Source: Clostridia bacterium
Lineage (GTDB): Bacteria > Bacillota > Clostridia > Christensenellales > Borkfalkiaceae
Assembly: GCA_900767195.1 (NCBI GenBank)
Contig: CAAFYG010000016.1
Coordinates: 1 to 14,960, forward strand
Length of the DNA: 14,960 nucleotides
Direction: 5' to 3'
Shown piece by piece: positions 1 to 7,261 of the stretch. Every line of letters starts with the position of its first letter. The stretch's first letter is position 1. The notes beneath the pieces were generated by a model, which had not been told where the DNA came from, searched no databases, and worked only from the letters and a program-made list of their open reading frames with translations. The position numbers were made by a program, and so were the translations under genes.

Positions 1-188
1 GGCCGCCCCGTGGCGTTAAACGTTTCTTCCTGTTTTTCGGGGTTGTGCATGCGCAGCCCGGAAGGACCGTCCGAAACCCACACGGTTTTCACTTTCCCGT
101 TCGCGCCGTCCGTCTGCCAGCCGTTCGCGCCCGTTAAAAGCGCGCATTTCTCTTCAAGCGTCAGCTTCTTCAAATCGTAATTCTTCAT
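1..188 (-). CDS. Glycoside hydrolase family 3 (beta-glucosidase-like), N-terminal fragment
   Basis: Only the first 62 codons are inside the window; the gene continues past base 1. Translation from the ATG at 188 starts MKNYDLKKLTLEEKCALLTG and later has VWVSDGPSGLR. The LTLEEKxxLLTG opening followed by (V/I)SDGPxGLR is the typical N-terminus of GH3 beta-glucosidases, which hydrolyse terminal beta-linked sugars by a retaining mechanism. The catalytic Asp and the acid/base residue lie outside the window. There is no signal peptide, so the enzyme is probably cytoplasmic. An AGGA sequence stands 8 nt before the ATG. The gene is divergent from an AraC-type regulator, a common arrangement in which the regulator controls the sugar-utilisation gene. 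The exact substrate cannot be told from this fragment. Confidence 0.85.
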   Translation of the reverse strand, partial: MKNYDLKKLTLEEKCALLTGANGWQTDGANGKVKTVWVSDGPSGLRMHNPEKQEETFNATGR

Positions 189-267
189 CTTTTTTTCCTG
201 TTCCTTTCTATTATTTTTTGTTTCGGCAAACTCCGCGCGGCACGCCCGAAATCCGCTTTACGATACC

Positions 268-279
268 ATTATATCATAG
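268..279 (-). promoter_or_regulatory. Candidate extended -10 promoter for the GH3 gene
   Basis: On the minus strand this reads TATGATATAAT, an extended -10 (TGnTATAAT) at 276-268. No convincing -35 lies at 17 bp. TTGAGA (301-296) would give 16 bp to the overlapping TATGAT. The inferred transcription start is near 261, giving a 5' UTR of about 73 nt. Confidence 0.5.
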
Positions 280-307
280 CCCCGAAAAAAAATCTTCTCA
301 AAAACAG

Positions 308-336
308 TTGTATTTATTCTCATTTTATGATATAAT
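308..336 (+). promoter_or_regulatory. Promoter of the AraC-family gene (TTGTAT-17-TATAAT)
   Basis: TTGTAT at 308-313, a 17-bp spacer and a perfect TATAAT at 331-336. A TG one base upstream of the -10 also makes it an extended -10. The inferred start is near 343, about 37 nt before the ATG. The -10 region shares 11 bp, inverted, with the divergent GH3 promoter. Confidence 0.72.
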
Positions 337-379
337 TTTTTCGTGTCATAGCCGAAGCTACACAAAGAAGGATACGAAA

Positions 380-1168
380 ATGAAAGCGTTTTACGAAGAA
401 TACCGCGACGACGACGAAAATCTCATCGTCATGCGCAACGGCTTTTATCTTTTCCCGCCGCATTTCCATAGAAATATCGAAATTCTCATCGTGAATAAAG
501 GCGCGTACACCGTGGTACATAACGGCGTTTCTTATTCCGTGGAAAACGGCGATCTCTTCTTTTGCGGCAGCTACGATCTGCACTCTTTCGGCACGCCCGA
601 AGGCAAAGAACAGGATGATTGCTGCATGATCATTCCCGCCCGTCTCACCTCCGCATTCAACGAGCGGAACAAAGGCTTGCGCCCCGTTTCGCCCGTCATT
701 CGCGAACCCGCGCTTTGCGCCGAACTTTTAAATATCGCCGACAGGTGGATGGATAAAGAAAAAAATCCCGATTCCGTGCGCGGCGCGGCGGCAAATCTGT
801 TGCTTTCTCTCATCGAACAAAAGCTCGACCTTCGCCCCGGCAAGGAAAAGGACGAAACGCAGCTCATCCGTAAGATTCTCACCTATCTTTCCGCCAACTT
901 CCGCGAAGATATTTCGCTTCCGTATCTCGCCAAAAAATTCGGCTACACCGAAGCGCACGTGTCGCGCGTTTTTCACCGCTACACCGAAACGGGTTTGCCT
1001 CGCTATCTCAATCGTCTGCGTTTAAACTACGTGGAAACCTGTAAAAAAAACGATCCGAATGCCGATCTCACGCGCGTGATTTTCGATGCCGGTTTCAAAA
1101 GTATTCCCACCTACTATCGCGCCAAAGCGCAGGATACGCCCATCGCCACGCACACGATCAGGCCGTAG
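380..1168 (+). CDS. AraC-family transcriptional regulator
   Basis: 262 residues from the ATG at 380. An upstream in-frame ATG at 218 would add 54 residues, but it lies ahead of the promoter and translates to low-quality sequence. AAGAAGGA precedes the chosen ATG by 8 nt. Residues about 20-75 form the cupin-like sensor domain of AraC proteins (FPPHFHRNIEILIVNKG, then a beta-rich NGVSYSVENGDLFF). Residues about 163-250 carry the two helix-turn-helix units: the first at about 178-200 (LAKKFGYTEAHVSRVFHRY) and the second at about 228-248 ending in IFDAGFKSIPTYYRAKAQ. The normal fold is complete. By position it most likely controls the divergent GH3 glycosidase in response to a sugar; the ligand is unknown. 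The protein is convergent with the downstream pseudouridine synthase gene. Confidence 0.92.
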   Translation: MKAFYEEYRDDDENLIVMRNGFYLFPPHFHRNIEILIVNKGAYTVVHNGVSYSVENGDLFFCGSYDLHSFGTPEGKEQDDCCMIIPARLTSAFNERNKGLRPVSPVIREPALCAELLNIADRWMDKEKNPDSVRGAAANLLLSLIEQKLDLRPGKEKDETQLIRKILTYLSANFREDISLPYLAKKFGYTEAHVSRVFHRYTETGLPRYLNRLRLNYVETCKKNDPNADLTRVIFDAGFKSIPTYYRAKAQDTPIATHTIRP

Positions 1169-1193
1169 CGCGCCCACACTATCCACACTCTCG

Positions 1194-1215
1194 GGTGCAA
1201 ACGCAAGTTTGCACC
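1194..1215. terminator. Hairpin between convergent genes, possible weak bidirectional terminator
   Basis: GGTGCAAAC (1194-1202), loop GCAA (1203-1206), GTTTGCACC (1207-1215): a perfect 9-bp stem closed by a GNRA-type tetraloop. It sits between the AraC stop at 1168 and the pseudouridine synthase stop at 1230. On the plus strand the first U run comes only about 11 nt after the stem, and on the minus strand there is none. It is therefore not a textbook intrinsic terminator. Confidence 0.4.
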
Positions 1216-1229
1216 GTAAACTGAAATTT

Positions 1230-2141
1230 TTAAAACCCTTCCGCGCCAAAATCAAACTTCGAAACGAACGATTTTTTATCGGCATAGGCAAGCGGCGAAG
1301 CGGCGGAAAAACGCAGCGTGATTTTCTTTGAAATCAGGCATTGCCGCGCCTTGCCGTACTTTTGATTGAGCGCTTTGTCTCCGTATTTCGTATCGCCCAG
1401 CACGGGAACGCCGAGATACGCCGAATGCGCGCGGATCTGATGCGTTTTTCCCGTATGAAGAGCAATTTCGCACAGCGCGAGATCGCCCTTCTTTTTTATG
1501 ATTTTATATCCCGTGGCGATTTTTTCCGCACCCCTTGTCGGCTTGTCCGAGATCCGCACGATCGAGTGCGCCGCGTCTTTCGTCAGGTATGCCGTCTTTT
1601 CGATAAACCCGCCGCCCGCACCTGCGCTCATAGTCACGCCCGCGCCCGCAACTTTCGCGTCCGCCGCAATCATGTCCGCCGGGAAATGATTTTTTAAAAC
1701 GGCAAGGTACGTTTTTTCGATCGCGCGCGATTGAAAAGCTTTTTTCAATTCATCCGCGGAAATGAAATCTTTTGCGAAAATCATCGCGCCTCGCGTATTC
1801 CGATCCAGCCGATGAATAAAAAACACGGCGTTTTTTCCGCGTTCGCGCGCGAGCAACGCATACGCGGCTTCCGAATTTACGCCGTCCTCTTTATCGATCG
1901 CAAGCAATTTTTCATCCTCGTACAAAACGGAAAACGCCGGCTTTTCTTCCTGCTCGCGCGTCAGATAATAGCGCACCGTATCGCCGGCTTTCACTCTCGC
2001 CGATCCCGCCGCCGCGCGCTCGCCGTTAATCCTGATTTCCCGCGCTTTCAAAAGCCTGTCGAAGAAAAACGAAGCCTGCGGATCGTGCGCATCCGTAAAC
2101 TCTTTCAAACTGCTCTCTTCTTCCGCTATCCATTCTCTCAT
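1230..2141 (-). CDS. RluA-family pseudouridine synthase with S4 domain
   Basis: 303 residues from the ATG at 2141. The open frame extends further upstream, but that part is feoB in another frame, and the protein starts naturally at MREWIAEEE. It isomerises specific uridines to pseudouridine in rRNA or tRNA. Residues about 11-60 look like a small S4 RNA-binding domain (LLKAREIRINGE, then VKAGDTVRYYL). The catalytic core shows the RluA signature IHRLDRNTRGAMIFAK at 109-124, with the catalytic Asp at 113. Later come LHTGKTHQIRAHSAYLG (229-245) and VLGDTKYGD. The length fits the RluC/RluD/RluB-like group. Its ATG overlaps the feoB stop as ATGA, so translation is probably coupled to feoB; an AAAGGA sequence lies about 12 nt upstream. 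The target nucleotide cannot be deduced. Confidence 0.93.
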   Translation of the reverse strand: MREWIAEEESSLKEFTDAHDPQASFFFDRLLKAREIRINGERAAAGSARVKAGDTVRYYLTREQEEKPAFSVLYEDEKLLAIDKEDGVNSEAAYALLARERGKNAVFFIHRLDRNTRGAMIFAKDFISADELKKAFQSRAIEKTYLAVLKNHFPADMIAADAKVAGAGVTMSAGAGGGFIEKTAYLTKDAAHSIVRISDKPTRGAEKIATGYKIIKKKGDLALCEIALHTGKTHQIRAHSAYLGVPVLGDTKYGDKALNQKYGKARQCLISKKITLRFSAASPLAYADKKSFVSKFDFGAEGF

Positions 2142-3991
2142 TGTCTTTTCAATTCCTTTTTGTTTTTTCCGCCCCGCGCCGCCCGCGTAGCAATCGCCGC
2201 CGTTACCGCCATAGAAAAAAGCAGACACGAAACCACCGTTCCCGCCCCGCGCGAGAAAATAAAATACACGAAATACGCGCATAAAAACGCGCCCGTCACC
2301 TGCAAAAACGCGTACTTCCAAGCTTCGCGCGCTCCGATTTCTTTTGCCGCCGCGCTCACCGCCGCGATACACGGCGGCATCAGGCATACGAAAGTTAAAT
2401 ATGCCGCGCCCGCCGACCGCGAAAGCCGCAGTCCCTCCGGGCAAAGCGCGCTTAAAAGCCCCGCCACGTTTTCCTTTGCCGCAAAGCCGCCTGCCGCCGC
2501 AAACGCCGCGCGCCAGTCGGTTACGCCCATCGGATAGAAAAGCACCGCAAGCCGTTTGGAAATCCACGCCAGAATACTATCTTCCGCCGCGCACGCGCCC
2601 GAAAAATTCACGGACGAAAGCACGTAGGCGCACACGGTGAAAACAAGCACCGCACCCGATACCTTTATTATAAATTCTTTTAAGCGAAAAAGCAACTTTT
2701 TTGCGATAAAAAGCGGCGCGGGAACGCAAAAATCCGCAATTTCCATAATAAAATCTTCTTCTTTTCCGCCGCAAAACGAAGAAACGAGCAATCCCGCGCC
2801 CGTGCCGAGTACGTAAAGAACAACCGCACCCCAAAACGCGTTTGTCGTAAGCGAGCTTAAAAGCGTGAGATATACGGGCAATTTCGCGCTGCACGGCACA
2901 AAATACAGGCAGCCGATCGCGCGTTTTTCGGCGTTTTTGTTTTCGAGCGCGGCGCTCGAAGCGATGCCCGCCGCCGTACACCCGTACCCGAGAAACACGC
3001 AGAAAGCCGCTCTGCCGGAAAGCGAAAGCAGCGAGAAAAACCCGTCCGTTTCATAGGCGAGATACGAAGCGACGCCGCTCTCTTCCGCGATTTCGGAAAA
3101 TAAATATAATATCGCAAGCTGCGGCAAAAAGGATAAAACGCCGCCCACCCCGCGCAGCACGCCCCCGCAGATCACGTTTTTCGCCACGGAATTTTTAATA
3201 ACCTTTTCCGCCCGCGCCGCCAAAAACGCAAACGCGCTTTCGATTTTTTCTTTCGCCCACACCCCGGGCGAATGCGCGCCGAACGCCAGATAAAATACGC
3301 CAAGCACCGCCAGAAAAAACGCGGGCAACAGCCAACCGCCCGCAAGATTTGCACCCCGGTTTCTATCCTTTCGGGCAAGCATGTAGCCGTCGATTTTTCC
3401 GCCCGCACCGGCTTGTTTTTGCAAAAAAATTCGCCGCGCCGCCCCCGCGTCGCCGCTTTTCCCCAAGCCGCCTATCCCCCTTACGCCTGCTTTTCCCGCC
3501 GTGCGGAAATCAACGCCGCCTAAAAATTCTTCAAACCCGCGCACCGATTTTTTGCTTAACGCGTTCACTTCGAAACACGGCGCGCCGAGCGCGACGGAAA
3601 GCCTTTGAATATCGAGCGCGCCGCCTTTTTTACGAAGTTTGTCCGCCATGGTAATCGCCGCAATCACGTCGCACCCCATCGAGCGCAGCTCGAAAAAAAG
3701 CGGTAGCGAACGTTCAAGCGCGCACGCATTCATCACCTGCACGATTTTCACGCCGTTTTTCTTCGCTTCGTTTAAGGCGCGCGCGGCGATTTTTTCTTCG
3801 TTTTTCCCGCTTTTCAGCGTGTAAAGTCCGGGCACGTCGTACACCGCGCCGATGTTTTCCGCCCTGCCTTCCGCGCAGGAAACGGCGGCGGTAACGCCGT
3901 GATAATTCCCCGTGCGATTGTGCCTGCCCGTAAGGGCGTTGAATAAAGTGGTTTTCCCCACGTTGGGAGTCCCTGTCAGCAAAATATCCAC
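2138..3991 (-). CDS. feoB: FeoB ferrous iron transporter
   Basis: 617 residues from a GTG at 3991. AAAGGCGG lies 8 nt upstream, and the protein then opens with DILLTGTPNVGKTT as FeoB proteins do; a TTG at 4045 would add 18 poorly conserved residues. FeoB imports Fe2+ across the cytoplasmic membrane. The N-terminal G domain has G1 GTPNVGKTT (7-15), the switch Thr in HGVT (31-34) and G3 DVPG (52-55). The G4 position reads TMAD (114-117) instead of NxxD. A linker follows, then the membrane part from about residue 218 with both conserved gate segments: GYGCTAAGI (335-343) and PCSAKLPVY (366-374). AAKEN and MPPCIAAVSAAAKE motifs lie near the C-terminus. Slightly shorter than most FeoB. It lies downstream of feoA and overlaps the next gene by 4 bp. 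Confidence 0.93.
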   Translation of the reverse strand: MDILLTGTPNVGKTTLFNALTGRHNRTGNYHGVTAAVSCAEGRAENIGAVYDVPGLYTLKSGKNEEKIAARALNEAKKNGVKIVQVMNACALERSLPLFFELRSMGCDVIAAITMADKLRKKGGALDIQRLSVALGAPCFEVNALSKKSVRGFEEFLGGVDFRTAGKAGVRGIGGLGKSGDAGAARRIFLQKQAGAGGKIDGYMLARKDRNRGANLAGGWLLPAFFLAVLGVFYLAFGAHSPGVWAKEKIESAFAFLAARAEKVIKNSVAKNVICGGVLRGVGGVLSFLPQLAILYLFSEIAEESGVASYLAYETDGFFSLLSLSGRAAFCVFLGYGCTAAGIASSAALENKNAEKRAIGCLYFVPCSAKLPVYLTLLSSLTTNAFWGAVVLYVLGTGAGLLVSSFCGGKEEDFIMEIADFCVPAPLFIAKKLLFRLKEFIIKVSGAVLVFTVCAYVLSSVNFSGACAAEDSILAWISKRLAVLFYPMGVTDWRAAFAAAGGFAAKENVAGLLSALCPEGLRLSRSAGAAYLTFVCLMPPCIAAVSAAAKEIGAREAWKYAFLQVTGAFLCAYFVYFIFSRGAGTVVSCLLFSMAVTAAIATRAARGGKNKKELKRQ

Positions 3992-3999
3992 GCGCACAC

Positions 4000-4007
4000 C
4001 CGCCTTT
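4000..4007 (-). promoter_or_regulatory. Ribosome binding site deciding the feoB GTG start
   Basis: AAAGGCGG on the minus strand, 8 nt before the GTG at 3991. It favours this start over the TTG at 4045, which has only a weak G-rich stretch before it. A 6-bp hairpin (4057-4074, GCCGCG stem, ATACAA loop) lies in the feoA-feoB gap. Confidence 0.5.
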
Positions 4008-4103
4008 ATTTCGGCTCGCCTGCTTATTCGCAAGCTTCCCCGCAATCGCCCGCTCCGCCGCGATACAACGCGGCAACGCCCGCCGCGTTTTTCCTTGCAA
4101 ACG

Positions 4104-4364
4104 CTACGCTTCGCCCGCCGCGCCGTCCGTTTTCTCGCGCAAGATCTCTAAAAAGATTTTTTCGGCGGTATTTCTGCGCAATCCCACTCTGCCGTTCTCG
4201 GTGGAAATCAGAAACGTGCGCGAAAAAAAGCTACGTTTTAAAAGCGTGATTTCCTTGCCGTGCCATAAGCCTAAAATGCGCAGCCGAGCCGCCGTATCCT
4301 CGGGCAGCCGCAGCCAAGCCACCTTCCCCTTTTCGCCCGTTTTCAAATCGCTCAAAGCCGTCAT
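4104..4364 (-). CDS. feoA: FeoA-domain protein
   Basis: 86 residues, the normal size for FeoA, a small cytoplasmic SH3-like protein thought to bind FeoB and influence iron uptake. The family pattern is clear: LSDLKTGEKGKVAWL at the start, then RLRILGLWHGKEITLLKR (about 28-45), then GRVGLRRNTAEKIFLEIL. It lies upstream of feoB in the usual order, with a gap of 112 nt to the chosen feoB start. The sequence before the ATG (GAATAGCTTT) has no good Shine-Dalgarno sequence, which is unusual in this window. No Fur-like operator was recognised. Upstream lies a long G/T-rich leader (minus-strand sense), described separately. Confidence 0.9.
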   Translation of the reverse strand: MTALSDLKTGEKGKVAWLRLPEDTAARLRILGLWHGKEITLLKRSFFSRTFLISTENGRVGLRRNTAEKIFLEILREKTDGAAGEA

Positions 4365-4719
4365 AAAGCTATTCTATGCCCCGCCGCCGCCAAATAGAAC
4401 GAAAATATCCGCACTCATCCCCCCCCCACATATACCCCGCCACGCGCAAACCATCCCCTGCCGCCACGCTTACCCACCCTACCATACTACCCGCGTACGC
4501 GCCCCGCGCGTACCGTATTCCGAAAACCACGCCACGCCACGCCGCCGGCACACACCCCACTCACAAATTCCCGCCCGCGCCACGCATACCGAGCTGCCCC
4601 GCACCACGCCCGTCCCGCTCCGAATCTACCGCAGTATTCCGCTCCACAAAATCAATCACTCCGCCCAACACCTGAAAATCAACCGTCAATCGCCCCGCGC
4701 CCACAACGCAAAAACGCAC
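4365..4719. other. Gene-free stretch with extreme strand skew upstream of feoA
   Basis: This stretch between the upstream terminator and feoA has no convincing coding frame in either direction; open frames translate to Pro/Thr/Arg-rich or Gly/Trp-rich low-complexity sequence. C strongly exceeds G on the plus strand: by my count 31 C to 8 G in 4441-4500, and 23 C to 6 G in 4621-4680. The minus strand, which would be the feoA leader if transcribed, is therefore G/T-rich with many GG and GGG runs. It includes nine C in a row (4419-4427), three CCACG pentamers in tandem (4527-4541), and a hairpin with an 8-bp GTACGCGC stem (4495-4513). No clear promoter and no riboswitch class that I recognise. 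Confidence 0.6.
4419..4427. repeat. Homopolymer run of nine C (nine G on the minus strand)
   Basis: Nine consecutive C lie 55-63 bp upstream of the feoA ATG. Long G/C runs are prone to slippage in replication, so length variation between cells is possible. Nothing here shows that it matters for expression. Confidence 0.7.
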
Positions 4720-4751
4720 AAAAAAAGAACGGCGCAAAAACTTTGCCGCCG
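4720..4751 (-). terminator. Intrinsic terminator of the exported-protein gene
   Basis: On the minus strand, CGGC, a bulged G, GCAAA, loop GTT, then TTTGC and GCCG form a 9-bp stem. It is followed at once by TTCTTTTTTT. It lies about 40 nt after the stop at 4793 and isolates that gene from feoAB. Confidence 0.72.
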
Positions 4752-4792
4752 CCCTTTCGATTTCGTAATCAATTAAAACGAATTATATCGCT

Positions 4793-7147
4793 TTATTTTT
4801 TGGATTTTTTCTCTTTTTTCGCCGCCTTTTCGTTCCCGATGTCCTCAAGCGTTTCGTCCGAAGGCTTCACAAAAAGCAGAATGATAATCAAAATCAGCAT
4901 CACGCCCGCAATCGAGAACAAAATCACGGAAACAAGATTATTTTTCAGCCATTCCGATTCGCCGGGGTTAATATCTTCTTTATCCGTCACGGAAATCGCC
5001 TTATACCCCGCCGCGCATGCGTCCTCGCTCTCGTATACGCTGTCTTTGAATACGCCGAACACGATATAATTTCCGCTTTCCACGGGAATAAACGATTTAT
5101 CCGTCGCTTTCCATTCGTACTTATTCGAAGGCGCGTAATCCTCGCTCACCTTATCGCGGTATTCGTCGATCTTCCGCAGCACGATTTTTCCGTTTCTGAT
5201 TTCCAAAAAGTCAGCCGCCTTCAATTCCGAAGTAGAATCCAGCTTGCCCGCAAGTGCCGCCGCGTACTTTTCCGCCGCCTCTTCAATCGTTTTCGCTCCG
5301 GAAAGATCGTTGGAAGTCAACGCCGTAAGATCGCTCGCGCTCAAACGGTACTTTCCGCCGAACACATCGTTGAAATGCGCAAGATCGAAATAATATAAGC
5401 CGTACTCGCTCTTCCTTGTCGTACCGCCTTTCACCGAGAACGAAATATCCGTGTATTTCACGCCGATGAGTCCCGTGCCAGATCTCGAACTCTTCGATCC
5501 GTCGTCGATATAAATCTTCTTCTGCTTCTCGATATTGATGGTAAACGTAGGCAATTCTTCGTGATCCCAGATGTTGTCCGCCGTAATCACTTCTTCCTCG
5601 CCCGGCGCGCCGGATGTCATCACGTTCCCCGCGCGATCGGTTACAAACAGCTTGAACTCATAAACGCCGTACTCTTCCACCGAAAGTTTCAGACTGCTCA
5701 AAGATACGTTCGCGCTGCTCGATGCCGAAGAAGCTCCCGGCGCCTTGTAGCAAAGCGTGTATTTCAGCGACTTATACCCCGTGGAATTATCCGAAAACAA
5801 CTTCCCGGGCGAAGGCAGATAAAACGATTCGCCGCTGCCGGCTTCCAGATCTTCGTTCTTCACTTTATCGTCAAGTTCTCTCTGATACGCCTCCGCGTCG
5901 TCAGGCGTACCCGAATATTCGGGTGCATCCTCATCGTCGCACACCGCAAGCAGCTGCAATGTCGTATGCGCGTCGTCCGCCAGCGACATCTCGTATTTTT
6001 CGTTTTTCAGATACCACGCGGCATACACCTCGGCAGCTTTCGCTTCGCCCTCGGCAGCGTCTTTTTTATGCGTCGAATCCGCCAGCGTATACTTCACCGA
6101 AATATATTCCCGCGCCGTTTTTCCGTCAAACGTCTCGTCGTACACCGAAGTCGTCTTTCCGTCTTTCTCGTACTGCATCTCGAGAATTTTCACGCTGTCC
6201 AGCGATTGATATTTCGCCTCCGTCAGCACCGGCGACCATTGAAAATATTCCGCCGTGTTCTTCACGGAAGACGTTCTGTCCAATACGTCGATGATTTTTG
6301 TTTCCAATGCAAACGTCTGCCCCATCGCGGCAACGTAAGTGGTATCGTCGATCACAAGCACGGGCGCGGCGGTATCTTCGATCTCTTTCGAATCGTTCAG
6401 CGCAAACGACTGTCCGTTCATCGATTCAAATACGCACACCGTGCTTTCCTGCCCTTCTTTCAACTTCGCCGAAAACGAAAGCGGCACTCTGTTTTTCTCG
6501 TCGTCGCTCACGTACCCCGCATAGTCCGAGCCTATGTTTTTCATCGCGCCGAGCGTTTCGCCGTTCACGATCACGTTATACTCGCCCTCGATTTCAACGC
6601 CCGCGCTGCTTTCCGCATTCGCAATCGTCAGAACGATTTTCTTTTCGCCTGCGCCGCAAACTTGCTTTTCCGCGCTTTCCGAGCCGCCGTCGTTTGCGAT
6701 CAACTTCGCAAAAATCGCGTCTCCCGAAGCGGTGAAAACGATTTTATTCGTAATTTTGTTTTTCTCTGTGGCCGTCAAAGAAGCCGTTTCCAAAGTCAGC
6801 GCAAATTCCGAAAAATTCTTATCTTCCAGCGAAAACGCAATGCTGAGATACTTCGCCTCGCCTTTCGCTTTATCCGTTTCGCTCGCTTCATACCATTTCC
6901 AGGCAAGATCGCGGTGATACGAAACGGTGTCCGTATCGTTTGAAAACGTAAACGCAAGCTTTTTCGCGTCGTCGCCCTCGCCGAGCGGAGCTACCGTCGC
7001 GCCGCTCCTCGTAAAAATCGAAGTCGCGCTGTACGAAGTCGCCGCCGACGCTTTGATCCCGCCCGAAAAAGCCATGCTCAAGCCAAGCGAAGCGCAGCAC
7101 GCCGCGCCCGCAAGAAAAATATTCAGCCGTTTAAACTTCTTGTTCAT
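4793..7147 (-). CDS. Exported membrane-anchored protein of unknown function
   Basis: 784 residues from the ATG at 7147; GAAGGA lies 11 nt upstream. In-frame codons further upstream cover the promoter leader and are not used. Residues 1-35 are a signal peptide: a basic start MNKKFKRL, a hydrophobic core, and ASA before the likely cut at 35/36. About 700 residues, rich in Ser, Ala, Glu, Asp and Lys, would lie outside the cell. A segment reading EEYGVYEFKLFVTDRAGN resembles the end of Ig-like/PKD-like beta-sandwich repeats, so one or more such folds are likely. A single helix at about 738-760 (LVSVILFSIAGVMLILIIIL) is followed by a 24-residue tail ending KKEKKSKK. The topology is N-out, C-in. 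There is no sortase motif and no catalytic motif that I recognise. It has its own promoter and terminator, so it is probably monocistronic. Confidence 0.85.
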   Translation of the reverse strand: MNKKFKRLNIFLAGAACCASLGLSMAFSGGIKASAATSYSATSIFTRSGATVAPLGEGDDAKKLAFTFSNDTDTVSYHRDLAWKWYEASETDKAKGEAKYLSIAFSLEDKNFSEFALTLETASLTATEKNKITNKIVFTASGDAIFAKLIANDGGSESAEKQVCGAGEKKIVLTIANAESSAGVEIEGEYNVIVNGETLGAMKNIGSDYAGYVSDDEKNRVPLSFSAKLKEGQESTVCVFESMNGQSFALNDSKEIEDTAAPVLVIDDTTYVAAMGQTFALETKIIDVLDRTSSVKNTAEYFQWSPVLTEAKYQSLDSVKILEMQYEKDGKTTSVYDETFDGKTAREYISVKYTLADSTHKKDAAEGEAKAAEVYAAWYLKNEKYEMSLADDAHTTLQLLAVCDDEDAPEYSGTPDDAEAYQRELDDKVKNEDLEAGSGESFYLPSPGKLFSDNSTGYKSLKYTLCYKAPGASSASSSANVSLSSLKLSVEEYGVYEFKLFVTDRAGNVMTSGAPGEEEVITADNIWDHEELPTFTINIEKQKKIYIDDGSKSSRSGTGLIGVKYTDISFSVKGGTTRKSEYGLYYFDLAHFNDVFGGKYRLSASDLTALTSNDLSGAKTIEEAAEKYAAALAGKLDSTSELKAADFLEIRNGKIVLRKIDEYRDKVSEDYAPSNKYEWKATDKSFIPVESGNYIVFGVFKDSVYESEDACAAGYKAISVTDKEDINPGESEWLKNNLVSVILFSIAGVMLILIIILLFVKPSDETLEDIGNEKAAKKEKKSKK

Positions 7148-7261
7148 TGTAAGGTGAATCCTTCGCAAAAAATTTTTATCCGCCGCCCGCTCGCCCGGAA
7201 CGCACTTTTCAAGGCAAAGCCGAAAACGGCTAAAAAGACTATATTCCAAGCCTTCTATACT

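Noticed and set aside
218..379. N-terminal extension of the AraC protein to an ATG at 218
   Set aside because: It covers the promoter at 308-336 and lacks a ribosome binding site; the ATG at 380 has AAGAAGGA and begins a normal sensor domain.
3992..4045. FeoB start at TTG 4045
   Set aside because: It adds 18 residues not typical of FeoB, which normally begins right before the G1 loop; the GTG at 3991 has the better Shine-Dalgarno sequence.
4371..4399. TAGAAT just before feoA as a promoter giving a leaderless mRNA
   Set aside because: The matching -35 (TTCTAT) is poor, so the claim is too weak to list as a feature.
4201..4776. Plus-strand reading frame of 191 residues over feoA and its leader
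   Set aside because: The product is low-complexity Pro/Arg/Thr/His-rich sequence, has no ribosome binding site, and overlaps feoA on the opposite strand.
5561..6943. Long plus-strand frame of 460 residues opposite the exported-protein gene
   Set aside because: Arg/His/Phe-rich translation typical of an antisense shadow; no domain and no ribosome binding site. The minus-strand gene has a signal peptide, a promoter and a terminator.
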